Positions 48,286-57,656 of a DNA stretch of 64,000 nucleotides are shown one piece after another. The notes below the pieces were generated by a model, which saw nothing but the letters and a program-made list of their open reading frames with translations, made no database searches and was not told the DNA's origin. Made by a program: the position numbers and the translations under genes. This stretch comes from Tenericutes bacterium HGW-Tenericutes-2. GTDB taxonomy: Bacteria > Bacillota_I > Bacilli_A > Acholeplasmatales > Acholeplasmataceae. The stretch is taken from contig PGXL01000010.1 of the NCBI GenBank assembly GCA_002839095.1, positions 83,360-147,359 of the forward strand, written 5' to 3'. Within the stretch, counting starts at the first letter, position 1, and each line of letters opens with the position of its first letter.

Positions 48286-49755
48286 TTAACTTCCTAAACT
48301 AGCAAGTTGTGCTTGAACAAGCTCATTTGCCTTATTTTGCCATTGTACTGCATAAGATTGTACTGCAGTTGGTCCTGCAATAACTAGATTATTAAAGTTA
48401 TATGGATTTTCTGGATCATAAACCCATGCCCAGAAATCTTTATAACCAGGTAACCATTTGTCTAAGTCTGGCTTAGAATATTCAATACGGTTTAATGTGT
48501 AATTGATACCTTCGATATCATCAACTAAATTAAACACTCTGTCCCAAACGCCTGGATAATCAGCAACTGGGAATCTGTCAAGGTGAACCGGTAGGTTACC
48601 AGCAAGTTCAGCTGCTGCAGCATCTGCTTCAAGTAGGTCTAATCTAGCTTTCCAACCATCTTGACCAAATGTCATCCATTTAGCAAGTAGATATGCTTCA
48701 TTTGGATATTGTGTTTGTGAAGATACACATTGGTAGTCAAGAATTGTGGGTGGGAATAGTCCAGCTGATCCACTTGGATATGGCCAGAATCCTAAATTGA
48801 TATCTCTATTTTCTTTTGCATCATTGATGACCCAAAATTGCCATGAGCCTTCAATATCCATCGCAGCATAACCTGTTTGAATCATGTATGTACGAAGTGG
48901 AGCATTTGCTTCTGCATTGTAATCTTCTTCTGTAAATCTTGTTGTAGTACCATCAGTTAATTGGTGCAAAGCAACCTTTTGTTCCATTGCATATACCCAG
49001 TCAGCAGATGTGTAGTTAAATTGTGTTCCATCCCAAGTATCATATTGCACGTTAGCATTATTCATCATTGGCCATACTTGTTGGAAATCAGGAGAACCAT
49101 ACCATGTATCCATACCAACCACTAGATTTTCTTGGTTAGCAAGGTCAAAGTTCTTAATAGCCTTTGCAATATTAACAAATTCTTCATGCGTCCAATCCTT
49201 GACAGGATATCCGTCATTATCGATACGATATTGACCAGGAACTGTATTTAAATTCGCCTTTGCAAAGATATCAAGGTTAATCATAATACCTTTTAAAAAT
49301 TGGAATGAAGGTACAGCAAAACGTTTACCATTATAGACACCAGTAAGTGCGATGTTATCGTAAACAAGTTGAGTATCTGGATCAGCATCCCATAGAGATG
49401 CAACATCCTTTGTTAAACCTGCATTAATAACAGTAGGTACGTTATCTGTAGCAAATACATCGGGAAGTAGTCCAGCTTGTGCTGCAGTTACAAGGTTACC
49501 TGTAAATTCAGCTCCGCTACCTAAAATATCCTGACGTAGTGTAACTCTGATATGAGGGTATTTCACCATAAACGCATCAATCATGCGTTGATTGAATTGT
49601 GGATTACCCCAATCCGCATAAGTTAACTCGATTGTCTGTACAGGACCAGTTGGATTTGTATTAGGATCAGTTGGTACTGGTGTTTGATCGCTTCCACAAG
49701 CAGCGAGTCCAAATGCAAACAAGAATACGAGTAATAGTGCTAATAATCTTTTCAT
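48286..49755 (-). CDS. Sugar-binding lipoprotein of an ABC transporter
   Basis: 489 residues. Signal peptide MKRLLALLLVFLFAFGLAAC with LAAC lipobox. The mature protein is a family 1 solute-binding protein: ELTYADWGNPQFNQRMIDAFMVKYP, AQAGLLPDVFATD, YDPENPYNFNN. It is rich in Trp and Tyr, as in oligosaccharide binders. It lies between the CBM lipoprotein and the giant binding protein; which permease pair it serves is not decided by order alone, but pair 1 is nearest. Confidence 0.9.
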   Translation of the reverse strand: MKRLLALLLVFLFAFGLAACGSDQTPVPTDPNTNPTGPVQTIELTYADWGNPQFNQRMIDAFMVKYPHIRVTLRQDILGSGAEFTGNLVTAAQAGLLPDVFATDNVPTVINAGLTKDVASLWDADPDTQLVYDNIALTGVYNGKRFAVPSFQFLKGIMINLDIFAKANLNTVPGQYRIDNDGYPVKDWTHEEFVNIAKAIKNFDLANQENLVVGMDTWYGSPDFQQVWPMMNNANVQYDTWDGTQFNYTSADWVYAMEQKVALHQLTDGTTTRFTEEDYNAEANAPLRTYMIQTGYAAMDIEGSWQFWVINDAKENRDINLGFWPYPSGSAGLFPPTILDYQCVSSQTQYPNEAYLLAKWMTFGQDGWKARLDLLEADAAAAELAGNLPVHLDRFPVADYPGVWDRVFNLVDDIEGINYTLNRIEYSKPDLDKWLPGYKDFWAWVYDPENPYNFNNLVIAGPTAVQSYAVQWQNKANELVQAQLASLGS

Positions 49756-49767
49756 TATAGCCTCCTA

Positions 49768-52341
49768 TTAGTTAAAGTTTGGGTAGATTAAAATTTCAGA
49801 GATAGTAAATTCACCTGGTAATGAAACTAATGTTCCACCAAGAGTACCGAAATCTAATTCAAATTTAACGTTTGTAACTAGGTTAGCAACGGTAAATTCA
49901 ACAACAACTACCTTTTCAACGCCAGCTTCAACGTTGAAATCATATTTAGTGTCTGGAAGAATTGAAGCATATCCAGCATCTGGAAGAATTAAATTAACGC
50001 GAAGATCTCTTGTTACATCACTTTGAATGACGAATTTTAATACATATTTACCTGGAGCTAAATCGCCAATCATTTGATATAAATGAGGTTGCCAAGCATT
50101 TGCGGCTACACCAGTAATATCAAGTACCATCTTACCATCAACATAAGTCATAGTTCCTTGACCATCTGCTTCAGTAAATAATGTGAAACCTAACACTTGG
50201 TCAGCTGTTCCATTCATAAGAATTTCTGGAGATTCAGCAGCAGTCTTCTTCATGGATAGGTTATCAAATACAATAAATTGAGCAACTGCATCATCAACGC
50301 CAGCTTCGAAAGGTGTAAATGCATTACCGAATTCAAACTTGAATTCAAATGGAAGTGCAACTGAAGAACCTGTTGTAAATGATAAAGTGTATGTATCCTT
50401 CACAGTAGTAAGTGCAACTGGACCAGTTGTAACTAAATTATTCCAACCACCAGCTTCACCTTGTGTAAAGAATGGAGCAATACTTAAATCCTTAGATGCA
50501 TAAGCATCGAAAGTGAATGTGTAAGCAGTGTCTGCTTCTAATACAACCTTAGTTGCATAGATTAATTGTAGCATCCATGATGCACCACCACCAACATACT
50601 TGTTTAAACCATAGACGAATTCGCCATTAACAACTGTAAGTGAAGCTTGAGAGCCATCCCAATCGTTAGAGAATGCGAACCAACCTAGATTTGAGAAATC
50701 ACCATTAGTGACAATTTCATCTAGAAGAGCTTCTTGAAGTTTAACATCATATAATGTGACTAGACCATCAGCAAAGCCTGGTTGTGAACCAAGTTCAAAC
50801 ACGATATTTACGATATGTGTTGGCTTAGTTACTGTAAATAGAATTTCATAAGTAGCTTCTGTAGTTGTGATAGCAATAGCATTTTCTCTTGCATATTCAA
50901 CCCAACCGCCATCATTATAACCAACAGCAACATTAATACTACGAGCAACTTCTGCATCGATATTAAACATTAATCTGTATGTCTTACCTTCTTCAACAGT
51001 AATTAGACCTGATTGGTGTAATTGAACAGCCCAAGCTGCATCTCCACCACCAGTAATGTCAACTGTATAAACGCCAGCAACTGTATCAATACCGTGAACG
51101 ACAACTGGAGCAGTACCCCAATCTTGTGACCAAACTGCCCATTCTGGAGTTGTTACATTAAGTGCAGTATTAAATGAAGGATTAACTACTTTGTTAGCAT
51201 CAGAGAATTGCATAGCAACGATTTCTAAAGTCATTGAGACTGTAGTTTCATTTCCAGCAGCATCTTCTACTGTGTATGTAATTGTATAAGTAGCTTCAGC
51301 GGATGTATCAATAGTTGTAACAACAGCATTTGTACTGTCCTTAATAACGACTACCATTTGATCAGTGATGTCTCCATCTCTGTCATCGACAGCAGTAACG
51401 CCAGCTAGTGGATCAAATGTGCCATTTACAAGAATTGACTTGTTAGCAACGCCATTGATCATTGGAGCAGTTTCATCTTCTCCTAAAGTAACTGGTTCAA
51501 TAACGATATTGTCGAACCATAATGTAGCATTAACTGCAAGACCATTTAAAGCACCAAGTTCAAATAATAAACCACCACGCTTGTTGTCAAGTGTATGCAT
51601 GAACTCATAAGAATATGTAGCCCATTCCGTAGTAATTAAACGATGAACAGTGTTATTTGGCTTGAAATCTGTAAACCAAGGAGCTGAAGGTAACAATTCA
51701 CCAACTTGTAGGTTGATTGTCTTTTCAACGCTTGATTTAGCTTCAAATGTTACTCTATAAGCTTGATCTTTTTCGAATGGAACATTCATTTGACCGAATC
51801 TTGGAGTAAACACGTTAGAACCAGCAACAACTTCTGCCTTAAGTGCGCCGTCTTCAACAGATAAAGTCATTGATGAACCATCAGCATTATATACAACACC
51901 TGGATCGTCCCAACCAGCTGTACCTAATGCAAAGTCTGGGTTAATTAGATATTCACCTTCAACACTTGTTGGAGATTTAACAGTAATGTATCTCCAAGTT
52001 TGAGCGGTAATTGTACCTACTTTAACTTCGTAACGGATTGCATGAGAACCAGTCTTAGTTGTATCCAGCATATGCGTAGCTGAAATGGTAGATGTAGATA
52101 CATAAGTAATTTGACTTGTATAGCTTAATCCATCATTTCCTGTCGCAGTAACTCCTGTTAACACATTGAAACTTGCTTGGAAATCAAGTGTGATATCAGC
52201 AGTACCACTAAAAGTGATTGCAGATAGAACTGGAGCCGGTGTTGGTGTTGGCGTAGGTTCTTCTGTTGGCGTTGTATTACATGCAACTAATACAAATGCA
52301 GATAATAACACAAGCGCCATAAACAAAATACGTTTTTTCAT
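49768..52341 (-). CDS. CBM-only surface lipoprotein (Ig-like plus four CBM4-like modules)
   Basis: 857 residues. The signal MKKRILFMALVLLSAFVLVAC has an LVAC lipobox, and a Thr/Pro linker follows. A short Ig-like domain (about 38-125) is next. Four related CBM4/9-type modules lie at about 130-285, 380-540, 545-705 and 706-857, each starting near an ILxNGxF/NPxF motif. A DUF5011-like Ig domain (about 290-375: DDRDGDITDQMVVVIKD, ATYTITYTVEDAAGNE) sits between the first and second. No catalytic residues were found. It would hold beta-glucan near the membrane. The gene directly follows the phosphorylase. Confidence 0.8.
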   Translation of the reverse strand: MKKRILFMALVLLSAFVLVACNTTPTEEPTPTPTPAPVLSAITFSGTADITLDFQASFNVLTGVTATGNDGLSYTSQITYVSTSTISATHMLDTTKTGSHAIRYEVKVGTITAQTWRYITVKSPTSVEGEYLINPDFALGTAGWDDPGVVYNADGSSMTLSVEDGALKAEVVAGSNVFTPRFGQMNVPFEKDQAYRVTFEAKSSVEKTINLQVGELLPSAPWFTDFKPNNTVHRLITTEWATYSYEFMHTLDNKRGGLLFELGALNGLAVNATLWFDNIVIEPVTLGEDETAPMINGVANKSILVNGTFDPLAGVTAVDDRDGDITDQMVVVIKDSTNAVVTTIDTSAEATYTITYTVEDAAGNETTVSMTLEIVAMQFSDANKVVNPSFNTALNVTTPEWAVWSQDWGTAPVVVHGIDTVAGVYTVDITGGGDAAWAVQLHQSGLITVEEGKTYRLMFNIDAEVARSINVAVGYNDGGWVEYARENAIAITTTEATYEILFTVTKPTHIVNIVFELGSQPGFADGLVTLYDVKLQEALLDEIVTNGDFSNLGWFAFSNDWDGSQASLTVVNGEFVYGLNKYVGGGASWMLQLIYATKVVLEADTAYTFTFDAYASKDLSIAPFFTQGEAGGWNNLVTTGPVALTTVKDTYTLSFTTGSSVALPFEFKFEFGNAFTPFEAGVDDAVAQFIVFDNLSMKKTAAESPEILMNGTADQVLGFTLFTEADGQGTMTYVDGKMVLDITGVAANAWQPHLYQMIGDLAPGKYVLKFVIQSDVTRDLRVNLILPDAGYASILPDTKYDFNVEAGVEKVVVVEFTVANLVTNVKFELDFGTLGGTLVSLPGEFTISEILIYPNFN

Positions 52342-55300
52342 TTATTTTCCTCCTCTAATATAGACATTTATTTTAAAGACATGACCTTCTCGGATGTCCC
52401 TTGTCCACTGACCAAATACTTTACTGCCTGTGACTTCACAAAGTTCATTATCCTTATGAAGTGTAATTCTTTCGATATATGCGTTTTTATCAAACGTATC
52501 GATTTCATCTACTAAATGATAGGTCACTGTCGTTTTGTTAAACAATTTAACAGATACTGTCCCATCCTTGAAAAATGTTTTTGGAAGCTTAGGTGAAAGC
52601 TCGAAATAAAGCTGTCCATTTTGTAAACCAAAGATATGATTTCCTAAAAACATATATCTCCACATCGATAGTAATTCTGCAGTTGATCCTGTTAGTCTTG
52701 AAACAAACCCTTGTCCATGCTTTTTAGGGTCTGGATTGGATGATGTTGCTAGAAAACTTGAGTTTTCAATTGGCGATCTTCCGTAAACATGTGGATCCAT
52801 AAAGCATGTATAGTTTGTTTCTATTTCCTTGAAGAATTCTTCATATAATCCTGATTTTAGTAATCCAAGTAAGTATTTATAGGTCATATGCAAGAAATTA
52901 GATTCTCTTTCTAACCATCCTGGAGTAAATGCTCTAATTCTACCGATTTCGTGATTATAATCCTCGAGTGATACTGATGTTTGATAGAATTTGAGTTTTT
53001 CATCGTATAGACCAGTCTTTTTAATCGATTGATAAATCTCTTTAGCTTCCTTCTTCTCTGAGATACCCTTTAAGTATCTTGCTGGGGCTTCTAAGAAGAT
53101 TGGGAGAGGCTTGATATCAAATGATGTAATTTTAACAACTGGTAATCCGTACTCACCAATAATTGGTTTTCCATCTTTATCTAATATATCTTCATATGTT
53201 TTCGCTTCATAGGTAATATATGTTGGATAAACTGAATTGATTTTCTTTGCTTTTTCTAAGGCTTCTTTGAGTTTTTCTTCAATTTGTAGTAATAAACCTA
53301 AGTAATGCTCAACATGATTAGTAATTATTTCTTGTTTTAGTTCTAGCTCATCTCGGTAGGTTTCAAGATGTGTCATCCTTTGATCCCAATTGGTGTAATC
53401 ATCCTTATTATTTAAATGCATGTATGCATGTGCAAGCTTATCGGTTGATTTGAGTAGTGTGATGTTACGCTCGTTGTTATCTTTAGAGACTGTAATCAAA
53501 AACTGTACAATTTTTAATAGTTCAATCGTCTCTGATACACCTGATCCGAATAGTCCAGGAACCCCGTTCATGGCATCATTCCATCCTGGTTTGTTTCCTT
53601 CATAGGATAATCCGATTCCATATGGATCAAGATGACCGAATTTATTTAATACAAGAGTGAGTAATTTACCATAAAGATTTATCTTTATTTTACCACTTTC
53701 ATTTTCTAACCATCCATCATGAGCACCATGGTTATGATGAATTGCACCATATTGTCTAATCTTTCCATCCTTTGTTTTCACATATTTTAGATGTCTAGGA
53801 AGGACTTTAACTGGTGATTTGAAGAATGGGTATTGCTTATTAAAGATTAAGTCTTCTAGGTGATCGGGATAAATGGAAAGGTAAGAATCAATTAAATCAT
53901 AAAGATAAGTGAAATGATCCTCCCAATATCCTTCTCCAAACGCAGCCTTGACTAAAACATGACTATTTCTTAAAACTTCCTTGAGTGTTTCTTCTATTTC
54001 CAGACCCTCATTGAAGAGCTTGGTTGCAATATTACCTGGTGTAAACTCATTTTTTAGTACTTCATGGATTGATGTAGGGAATTTTTCAATTTTACCATCG
54101 AATTTAAACTTCACGCCTTCAATTGATAATGGATTATATCCATCTGCTTGAATTAAGGAAACGAACTGATAAATATTGAAATCTCCTAATTCTGGGTAAA
54201 AGAACAAATCATTTCTTCTATTTTGAAGCACATCTCTAAAGTTACCATTACCTTGAGAATAGAATGCTGGTTCTAGGGAGAAGAAATTATAATCTCTTTC
54301 TAAATCACCATGCTTTCTAGAATATAGATGATAGCCGATTTGCCCATCCAATGTTTTAACAATTAATGGTGTACCACCTCTTAATACGTTATCTAGATAG
54401 GATTGCTTGAAATAAGCATCAAGAATTGGTTTTGAAGTATTGGTTTCGATTGCTCCAACAATTGCATCATGGATGCTCTTGTTTTCACTTTCCTTAGCAA
54501 GCATATAGCATAAATTCATTCTCTTAACTAAGTGTGTTAAGTTGTCTTTATCCTTCGAGTACCCAATCACACTGACGAATTCAACTTCCTTTAAATTCTT
54601 AAATTGGAATCCGCTCATTGCACATGGAACTTGATTGACATGCACTTGACTAATTTTTTTTAATTGATCAAATGAGTTATCTATAAAGCCATATGGTGTC
54701 TCTAAGCTTAAATCTTCGTTAAAGATTAGCTTATAGTCACTGATGTAGAATACCTCTTGATTTGCTGCTGTAAAATAGAAATTTCCATCCAATACCATAT
54801 TCACTTCTGCTGAGTCATCTGTGGATGCTCTGAGCTTATAGAATACGTAATTTTCTTCATGTATGGATGACATCCAGCTTTGAAGTAAATTAGAGATTGC
54901 CTTATATCCGCCGTAGTCAATACCAGATGGTAGCATTTGAGCAAGTCCATCTATGACTTCGATATTTTTTTCTGTTTCGGTTAGGTTTTTAATTTGAACT
55001 TTTCTTGCTAAGCCTGCAACACTCTCGTTAGGTAGTGTGAAGTAGGTCACTTTTACTTCAATTCCTAATGCTAAATTTCTTTCAACAATGGAGACACTAT
55101 CTTGTTTAATGATTAGGTCTTGATTTAAGTTTTTCTCTTTAAAAAACTCATAGACCTCACCGTTTAATTTAACTAGTGTTCTAAATCCAATTCTTGAAAC
55201 AAAATGATAGGCGTTATTTGCAGGGAAAAACTCCATCATGGCTCCATTTTTATCACGGATACCAAATGATGTGATGAGTTGTCCACGATTGACATAGAAT

Positions 55301-55410
55301 GCCCATAATGGTATTCCCATTTTTCCAGCAATACCGCTTAAGAAACTAGAGAATGTTTTTTGTTTTTGATAATCTTTGATGGTGTATTCAACCATTTCTT
55401 TTGTCGTCAT
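52342..55410 (-). CDS. Large GH94-related glycoside phosphorylase (probable beta-1,3-oligoglucan phosphorylase)
   Basis: 1022 residues, longer than the 834-residue GH94 protein of the upstream operon. The glycoside phosphorylase motif GNKPGWNDAMNGVPGLFGSG is near residues 606-625 with the probable general acid Asp612. The N-terminal beta-sandwich (AFYVNRGQLITSFGIRDKNG, FFPANNAYHFV) and the C-terminal SLEDYNHEIGRIRAFTPGWLERE and ELSPKLP segments match clan GH-Q phosphorylases. GH94, GH149 and GH161 all contain such long members; the family and linkage cannot be set by eye. No signal peptide, so it acts in the cytoplasm. First gene of the long operon. Confidence 0.82.
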   Translation of the reverse strand: MTTKEMVEYTIKDYQKQKTFSSFLSGIAGKMGIPLWAFYVNRGQLITSFGIRDKNGAMMEFFPANNAYHFVSRIGFRTLVKLNGEVYEFFKEKNLNQDLIIKQDSVSIVERNLALGIEVKVTYFTLPNESVAGLARKVQIKNLTETEKNIEVIDGLAQMLPSGIDYGGYKAISNLLQSWMSSIHEENYVFYKLRASTDDSAEVNMVLDGNFYFTAANQEVFYISDYKLIFNEDLSLETPYGFIDNSFDQLKKISQVHVNQVPCAMSGFQFKNLKEVEFVSVIGYSKDKDNLTHLVKRMNLCYMLAKESENKSIHDAIVGAIETNTSKPILDAYFKQSYLDNVLRGGTPLIVKTLDGQIGYHLYSRKHGDLERDYNFFSLEPAFYSQGNGNFRDVLQNRRNDLFFYPELGDFNIYQFVSLIQADGYNPLSIEGVKFKFDGKIEKFPTSIHEVLKNEFTPGNIATKLFNEGLEIEETLKEVLRNSHVLVKAAFGEGYWEDHFTYLYDLIDSYLSIYPDHLEDLIFNKQYPFFKSPVKVLPRHLKYVKTKDGKIRQYGAIHHNHGAHDGWLENESGKIKINLYGKLLTLVLNKFGHLDPYGIGLSYEGNKPGWNDAMNGVPGLFGSGVSETIELLKIVQFLITVSKDNNERNITLLKSTDKLAHAYMHLNNKDDYTNWDQRMTHLETYRDELELKQEIITNHVEHYLGLLLQIEEKLKEALEKAKKINSVYPTYITYEAKTYEDILDKDGKPIIGEYGLPVVKITSFDIKPLPIFLEAPARYLKGISEKKEAKEIYQSIKKTGLYDEKLKFYQTSVSLEDYNHEIGRIRAFTPGWLERESNFLHMTYKYLLGLLKSGLYEEFFKEIETNYTCFMDPHVYGRSPIENSSFLATSSNPDPKKHGQGFVSRLTGSTAELLSMWRYMFLGNHIFGLQNGQLYFELSPKLPKTFFKDGTVSVKLFNKTTVTYHLVDEIDTFDKNAYIERITLHKDNELCEVTGSKVFGQWTRDIREGHVFKINVYIRGGK

Positions 55411-55422
55411 ATTTCCTCCAAG

Positions 55423-55434
55423 GAAATCGGTTTC
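55423..55434. promoter_or_regulatory. LacI-type operator, site 1 (upstream of the large phosphorylase)
   Basis: GAAATCGGTTTC, a palindrome with central CG (mirror GAAACCGATTTC). It lies 12 bases upstream of the ATG at 55410 and downstream of the -10, so a repressor here would block elongation or initiation. Confidence 0.75.
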
Positions 55435-55451
55435 TTAGTTAACTTATTATT

Positions 55452-55481
55452 ATCATACCACAAATGTGGAACCGTTTTCAA
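55452..55481 (-). promoter_or_regulatory. Promoter of the long glucan operon with cre site
   Basis: Minus-strand TTGAAA (55481-55476), an 18-bp spacer and TATGAT (55457-55452) preceded by TGG (extended -10). Over the -35 lies TGAAAACGGTTCCA (55480-55467), which fits every position of the CcpA cre consensus TGWAARCGNTWNCA. A small palindrome CCACA-AA-TGTGG sits in the spacer. Confidence 0.7.
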
Positions 55482-55496
55482 TATCTATGCTATTTT

Positions 55497-56528
55497 TTAT
55501 ATCTTAGTTGAATCTCTTATAATTAATTCTACCGGTAGTTTTACTACCTCATCAACTTCTTGATCAGGATTCTCCATTAGCTGAATTAATAGTTTAGCTG
55601 CAGTTTCTCCGAGAAGTCTTCTATCCTGTGCAATCGTTGTTAGTGATGGAGTGAAATGCTTTGCGAACGCAATATCATCAAATCCAATCACTTGTATATC
55701 TTCTGGGACATTTAAATCCATATCCCTTAAGCCCTTTAAAACACCTAATGCAATATCATCTGATGCTACTAAAATAACTTCAGGTTTCTCAGTCATTTGT
55801 TCAAGCAATTTTTTTACTGCATTGTATCCGCTAGTAAACCCAAAGCTTTCAGCGAAAACCACTGAATTTAAATCGCTTGTCAAGGACAATTTAGATACGT
55901 AATTCTGGTAGGCTACCAGACGTTCATTGAAAGCTTTAGAGGAAATCGGACCTGAAATCATTGAAACACGTTGTTTCTTTAAATGATTTTTGATATATTC
56001 AAGAGTTATTCTTATACCTTGATCGTTATCACTAATAACAGTGTGTAGTCCTGGAAGTAACATATCTGTGGATACACAAGGTATACCACTCTTGACGAGT
56101 TCGTATAAGCCTTGATCGGTATAGTTACCTACCACGATATAGACTCCATCTACTCTTTTATTAATACACCATTCATAATAGGATAATTCATGCTTTCCTA
56201 ATTTTTTAACGATAAAGGATAGTTCATAGCCTTCTTTTTCAACATGTGTTTTGAAATGCTGGAGGATACTAGAGAAGAATGAATGCTCTAATCCTACGTC
56301 AGATTCTTCCGTAAACACTATACCTACAGTGTATGTTCTTTTAGATTTTAACATTCTCGCACTAGATGCAGGAACATAACCAACCTCTTTGATATATGCT
56401 AGAACTCTTTCTCTGGTTTGATCACTCACATTACCTGTTCTATTGATAACCTTTGAGATGGTTCCAGGAGCTAGATTCAATTCTTCAGCAATGGTATAGA
56501 TTGTTCGTTTTTTAGTCAATTTATTCAC
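55497..56528 (-). CDS. LacI-family transcriptional regulator of the glucan locus
   Basis: 343 residues. HTH: TIYTIAEELNLAPGTISKVINRTGNVSDQTRERVL, with the hinge YVPASSARML. The effector domain is periplasmic-binding-like (TYTVGIVFTEESD, VDGVYIVVGN, GFDDIAFAKHFTPSLTTIAQD). LacI-type repressors bind central-CG palindromes such as the three GAAATCGGTTTC sites in this locus. It is the last gene of its operon and so would regulate its own synthesis. The inducer is likely a beta-glucan oligosaccharide, by context. Confidence 0.92.
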   Translation of the reverse strand: MNKLTKKRTIYTIAEELNLAPGTISKVINRTGNVSDQTRERVLAYIKEVGYVPASSARMLKSKRTYTVGIVFTEESDVGLEHSFFSSILQHFKTHVEKEGYELSFIVKKLGKHELSYYEWCINKRVDGVYIVVGNYTDQGLYELVKSGIPCVSTDMLLPGLHTVISDNDQGIRITLEYIKNHLKKQRVSMISGPISSKAFNERLVAYQNYVSKLSLTSDLNSVVFAESFGFTSGYNAVKKLLEQMTEKPEVILVASDDIALGVLKGLRDMDLNVPEDIQVIGFDDIAFAKHFTPSLTTIAQDRRLLGETAAKLLIQLMENPDQEVDEVVKLPVELIIRDSTKI

Positions 56529-57243
56529 TTCTTTCGTATACTTTTACGTACTTGAATTGCATTGTTGATGGAAAAATTTGATTATCTACTGCTCCACCCC
56601 AGTTACCACCGATTGCTAGGTTTAAAATGAGATAAAATCCTTTATTGAATGGCCATTCAGCATCTGTATCATTTTCTTTTCTTGTAAATGTTTGATGTCT
56701 CTTTTTGTCAAGAAAGAATGTGATTTCATCCTCTGTCCATTCGATTGCATATTCATGAAAATCATTAAATAAATGAGGTACGTGTACAACTTCAGTGCGT
56801 TGATTATGTTGATGGAAGTTGAATGTTTTTGTATGAAGTGAGAAATGAATATTTTCTGGATGTCTGCCGACATGCTCCATCATATCAATCTCACCACATA
56901 GTGGCCAACCGACTTCCTTCATGTTATCGCCTAATAACCATATTGCTGGCCAAGTACCAAATCCCTCTGGTATCTTGCAGCTCACTTCAATTCTTCCATA
57001 AAGAATCGATTTCTTGTTTTTAGTGGTTAGCTTAGCCGAAGTATATTCTCTATTTTCATAAGGCTCCTTATAGCTTACAATATTTAAGATGCCATCCTTT
57101 ATAAATGCGTTCTTATCGTGATTTGTATAGTATTGAAATTCATTATTTCCAAATCCATGGCCACCTGTTTCAAGGTTCCATATTTGATCATTTGGTTTTC
57201 CGTCTTTTTCAAAGTTGTCTTCCCATAGTAGTTTAAATATCAT
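56521..57243 (-). CDS. Intracellular GH16 beta-1,3-glucanase
   Basis: 240 residues, GH16 domain only and no signal peptide (starts MIFKLLWEDNFEKDG). The catalytic motif CGEIDMMEHVG has Glu118, Asp120 and Glu123, and substrate-binding features (GTWPAIWLLG, FYLILNLAIGGNWGG) are present. It is close to the lipoprotein GH16 at the other end of the locus, but lacks the anchor and FN3. It should trim imported beta-1,3-oligosaccharides to short units for the phosphorylases. The start overlaps the cupin gene by 4 bp and the end overlaps lacI by 8 bp. Confidence 0.9.
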   Translation of the reverse strand: MIFKLLWEDNFEKDGKPNDQIWNLETGGHGFGNNEFQYYTNHDKNAFIKDGILNIVSYKEPYENREYTSAKLTTKNKKSILYGRIEVSCKIPEGFGTWPAIWLLGDNMKEVGWPLCGEIDMMEHVGRHPENIHFSLHTKTFNFHQHNQRTEVVHVPHLFNDFHEYAIEWTEDEITFFLDKKRHQTFTRKENDTDAEWPFNKGFYLILNLAIGGNWGGAVDNQIFPSTMQFKYVKVYERSE

Positions 57244-57656
57244 CTAGATTGCTCCCTGTATCTCTTTTTCATGATGTCCTTTTCTTCATTTGTCATATAG
57301 ACTCTTGGAGAATTTTCATAGCTTGTGCTTTCTTCTTCAACAATGAGTAATTTTGCATCCGAGCTTAACGTATGTGTATGATAAACTCCCATCGGTATTT
57401 TGTAAACCTTGTTTAGTTCTAAGGATATACAGGAGATGTCTTTGATTCTTTCGTTTTCCACCTCTGCGAAAAACATATGACAAGTGCCTGAAAGTAAAAC
57501 AAAGACTTCATCTGTTAAATCATGTGCTTCAACATAATTTAATTTTTCAACTTCTAGCTCCTCGATGTAATTTAGGATTGCTACACGCCAATTTTGGTGA
57601 TGAAAGAGTTTTTCGTATCCGATGCCAGTAAAATCATATGTGTCATAATATTTCAT
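57240..57656 (-). CDS. Cupin-fold protein of the glucan operon
   Basis: 138 residues. The segments HDLTDEVFVLLSGTCHMFFAE and GVYHTHTLSSDAKLLIVEE form a double-stranded beta-helix pattern with conserved His/Glu positions, as in small cupins. It overlaps the phosphorylase stop by 14 bp and the GH16 start by 4 bp, so it is tightly coupled. The role is unclear; it could bind sugar anomers or sugar acids. Not recognised further. Confidence 0.65.
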   Translation of the reverse strand: MKYYDTYDFTGIGYEKLFHHQNWRVAILNYIEELEVEKLNYVEAHDLTDEVFVLLSGTCHMFFAEVENERIKDISCISLELNKVYKIPMGVYHTHTLSSDAKLLIVEEESTSYENSPRVYMTNEEKDIMKKRYREQSR

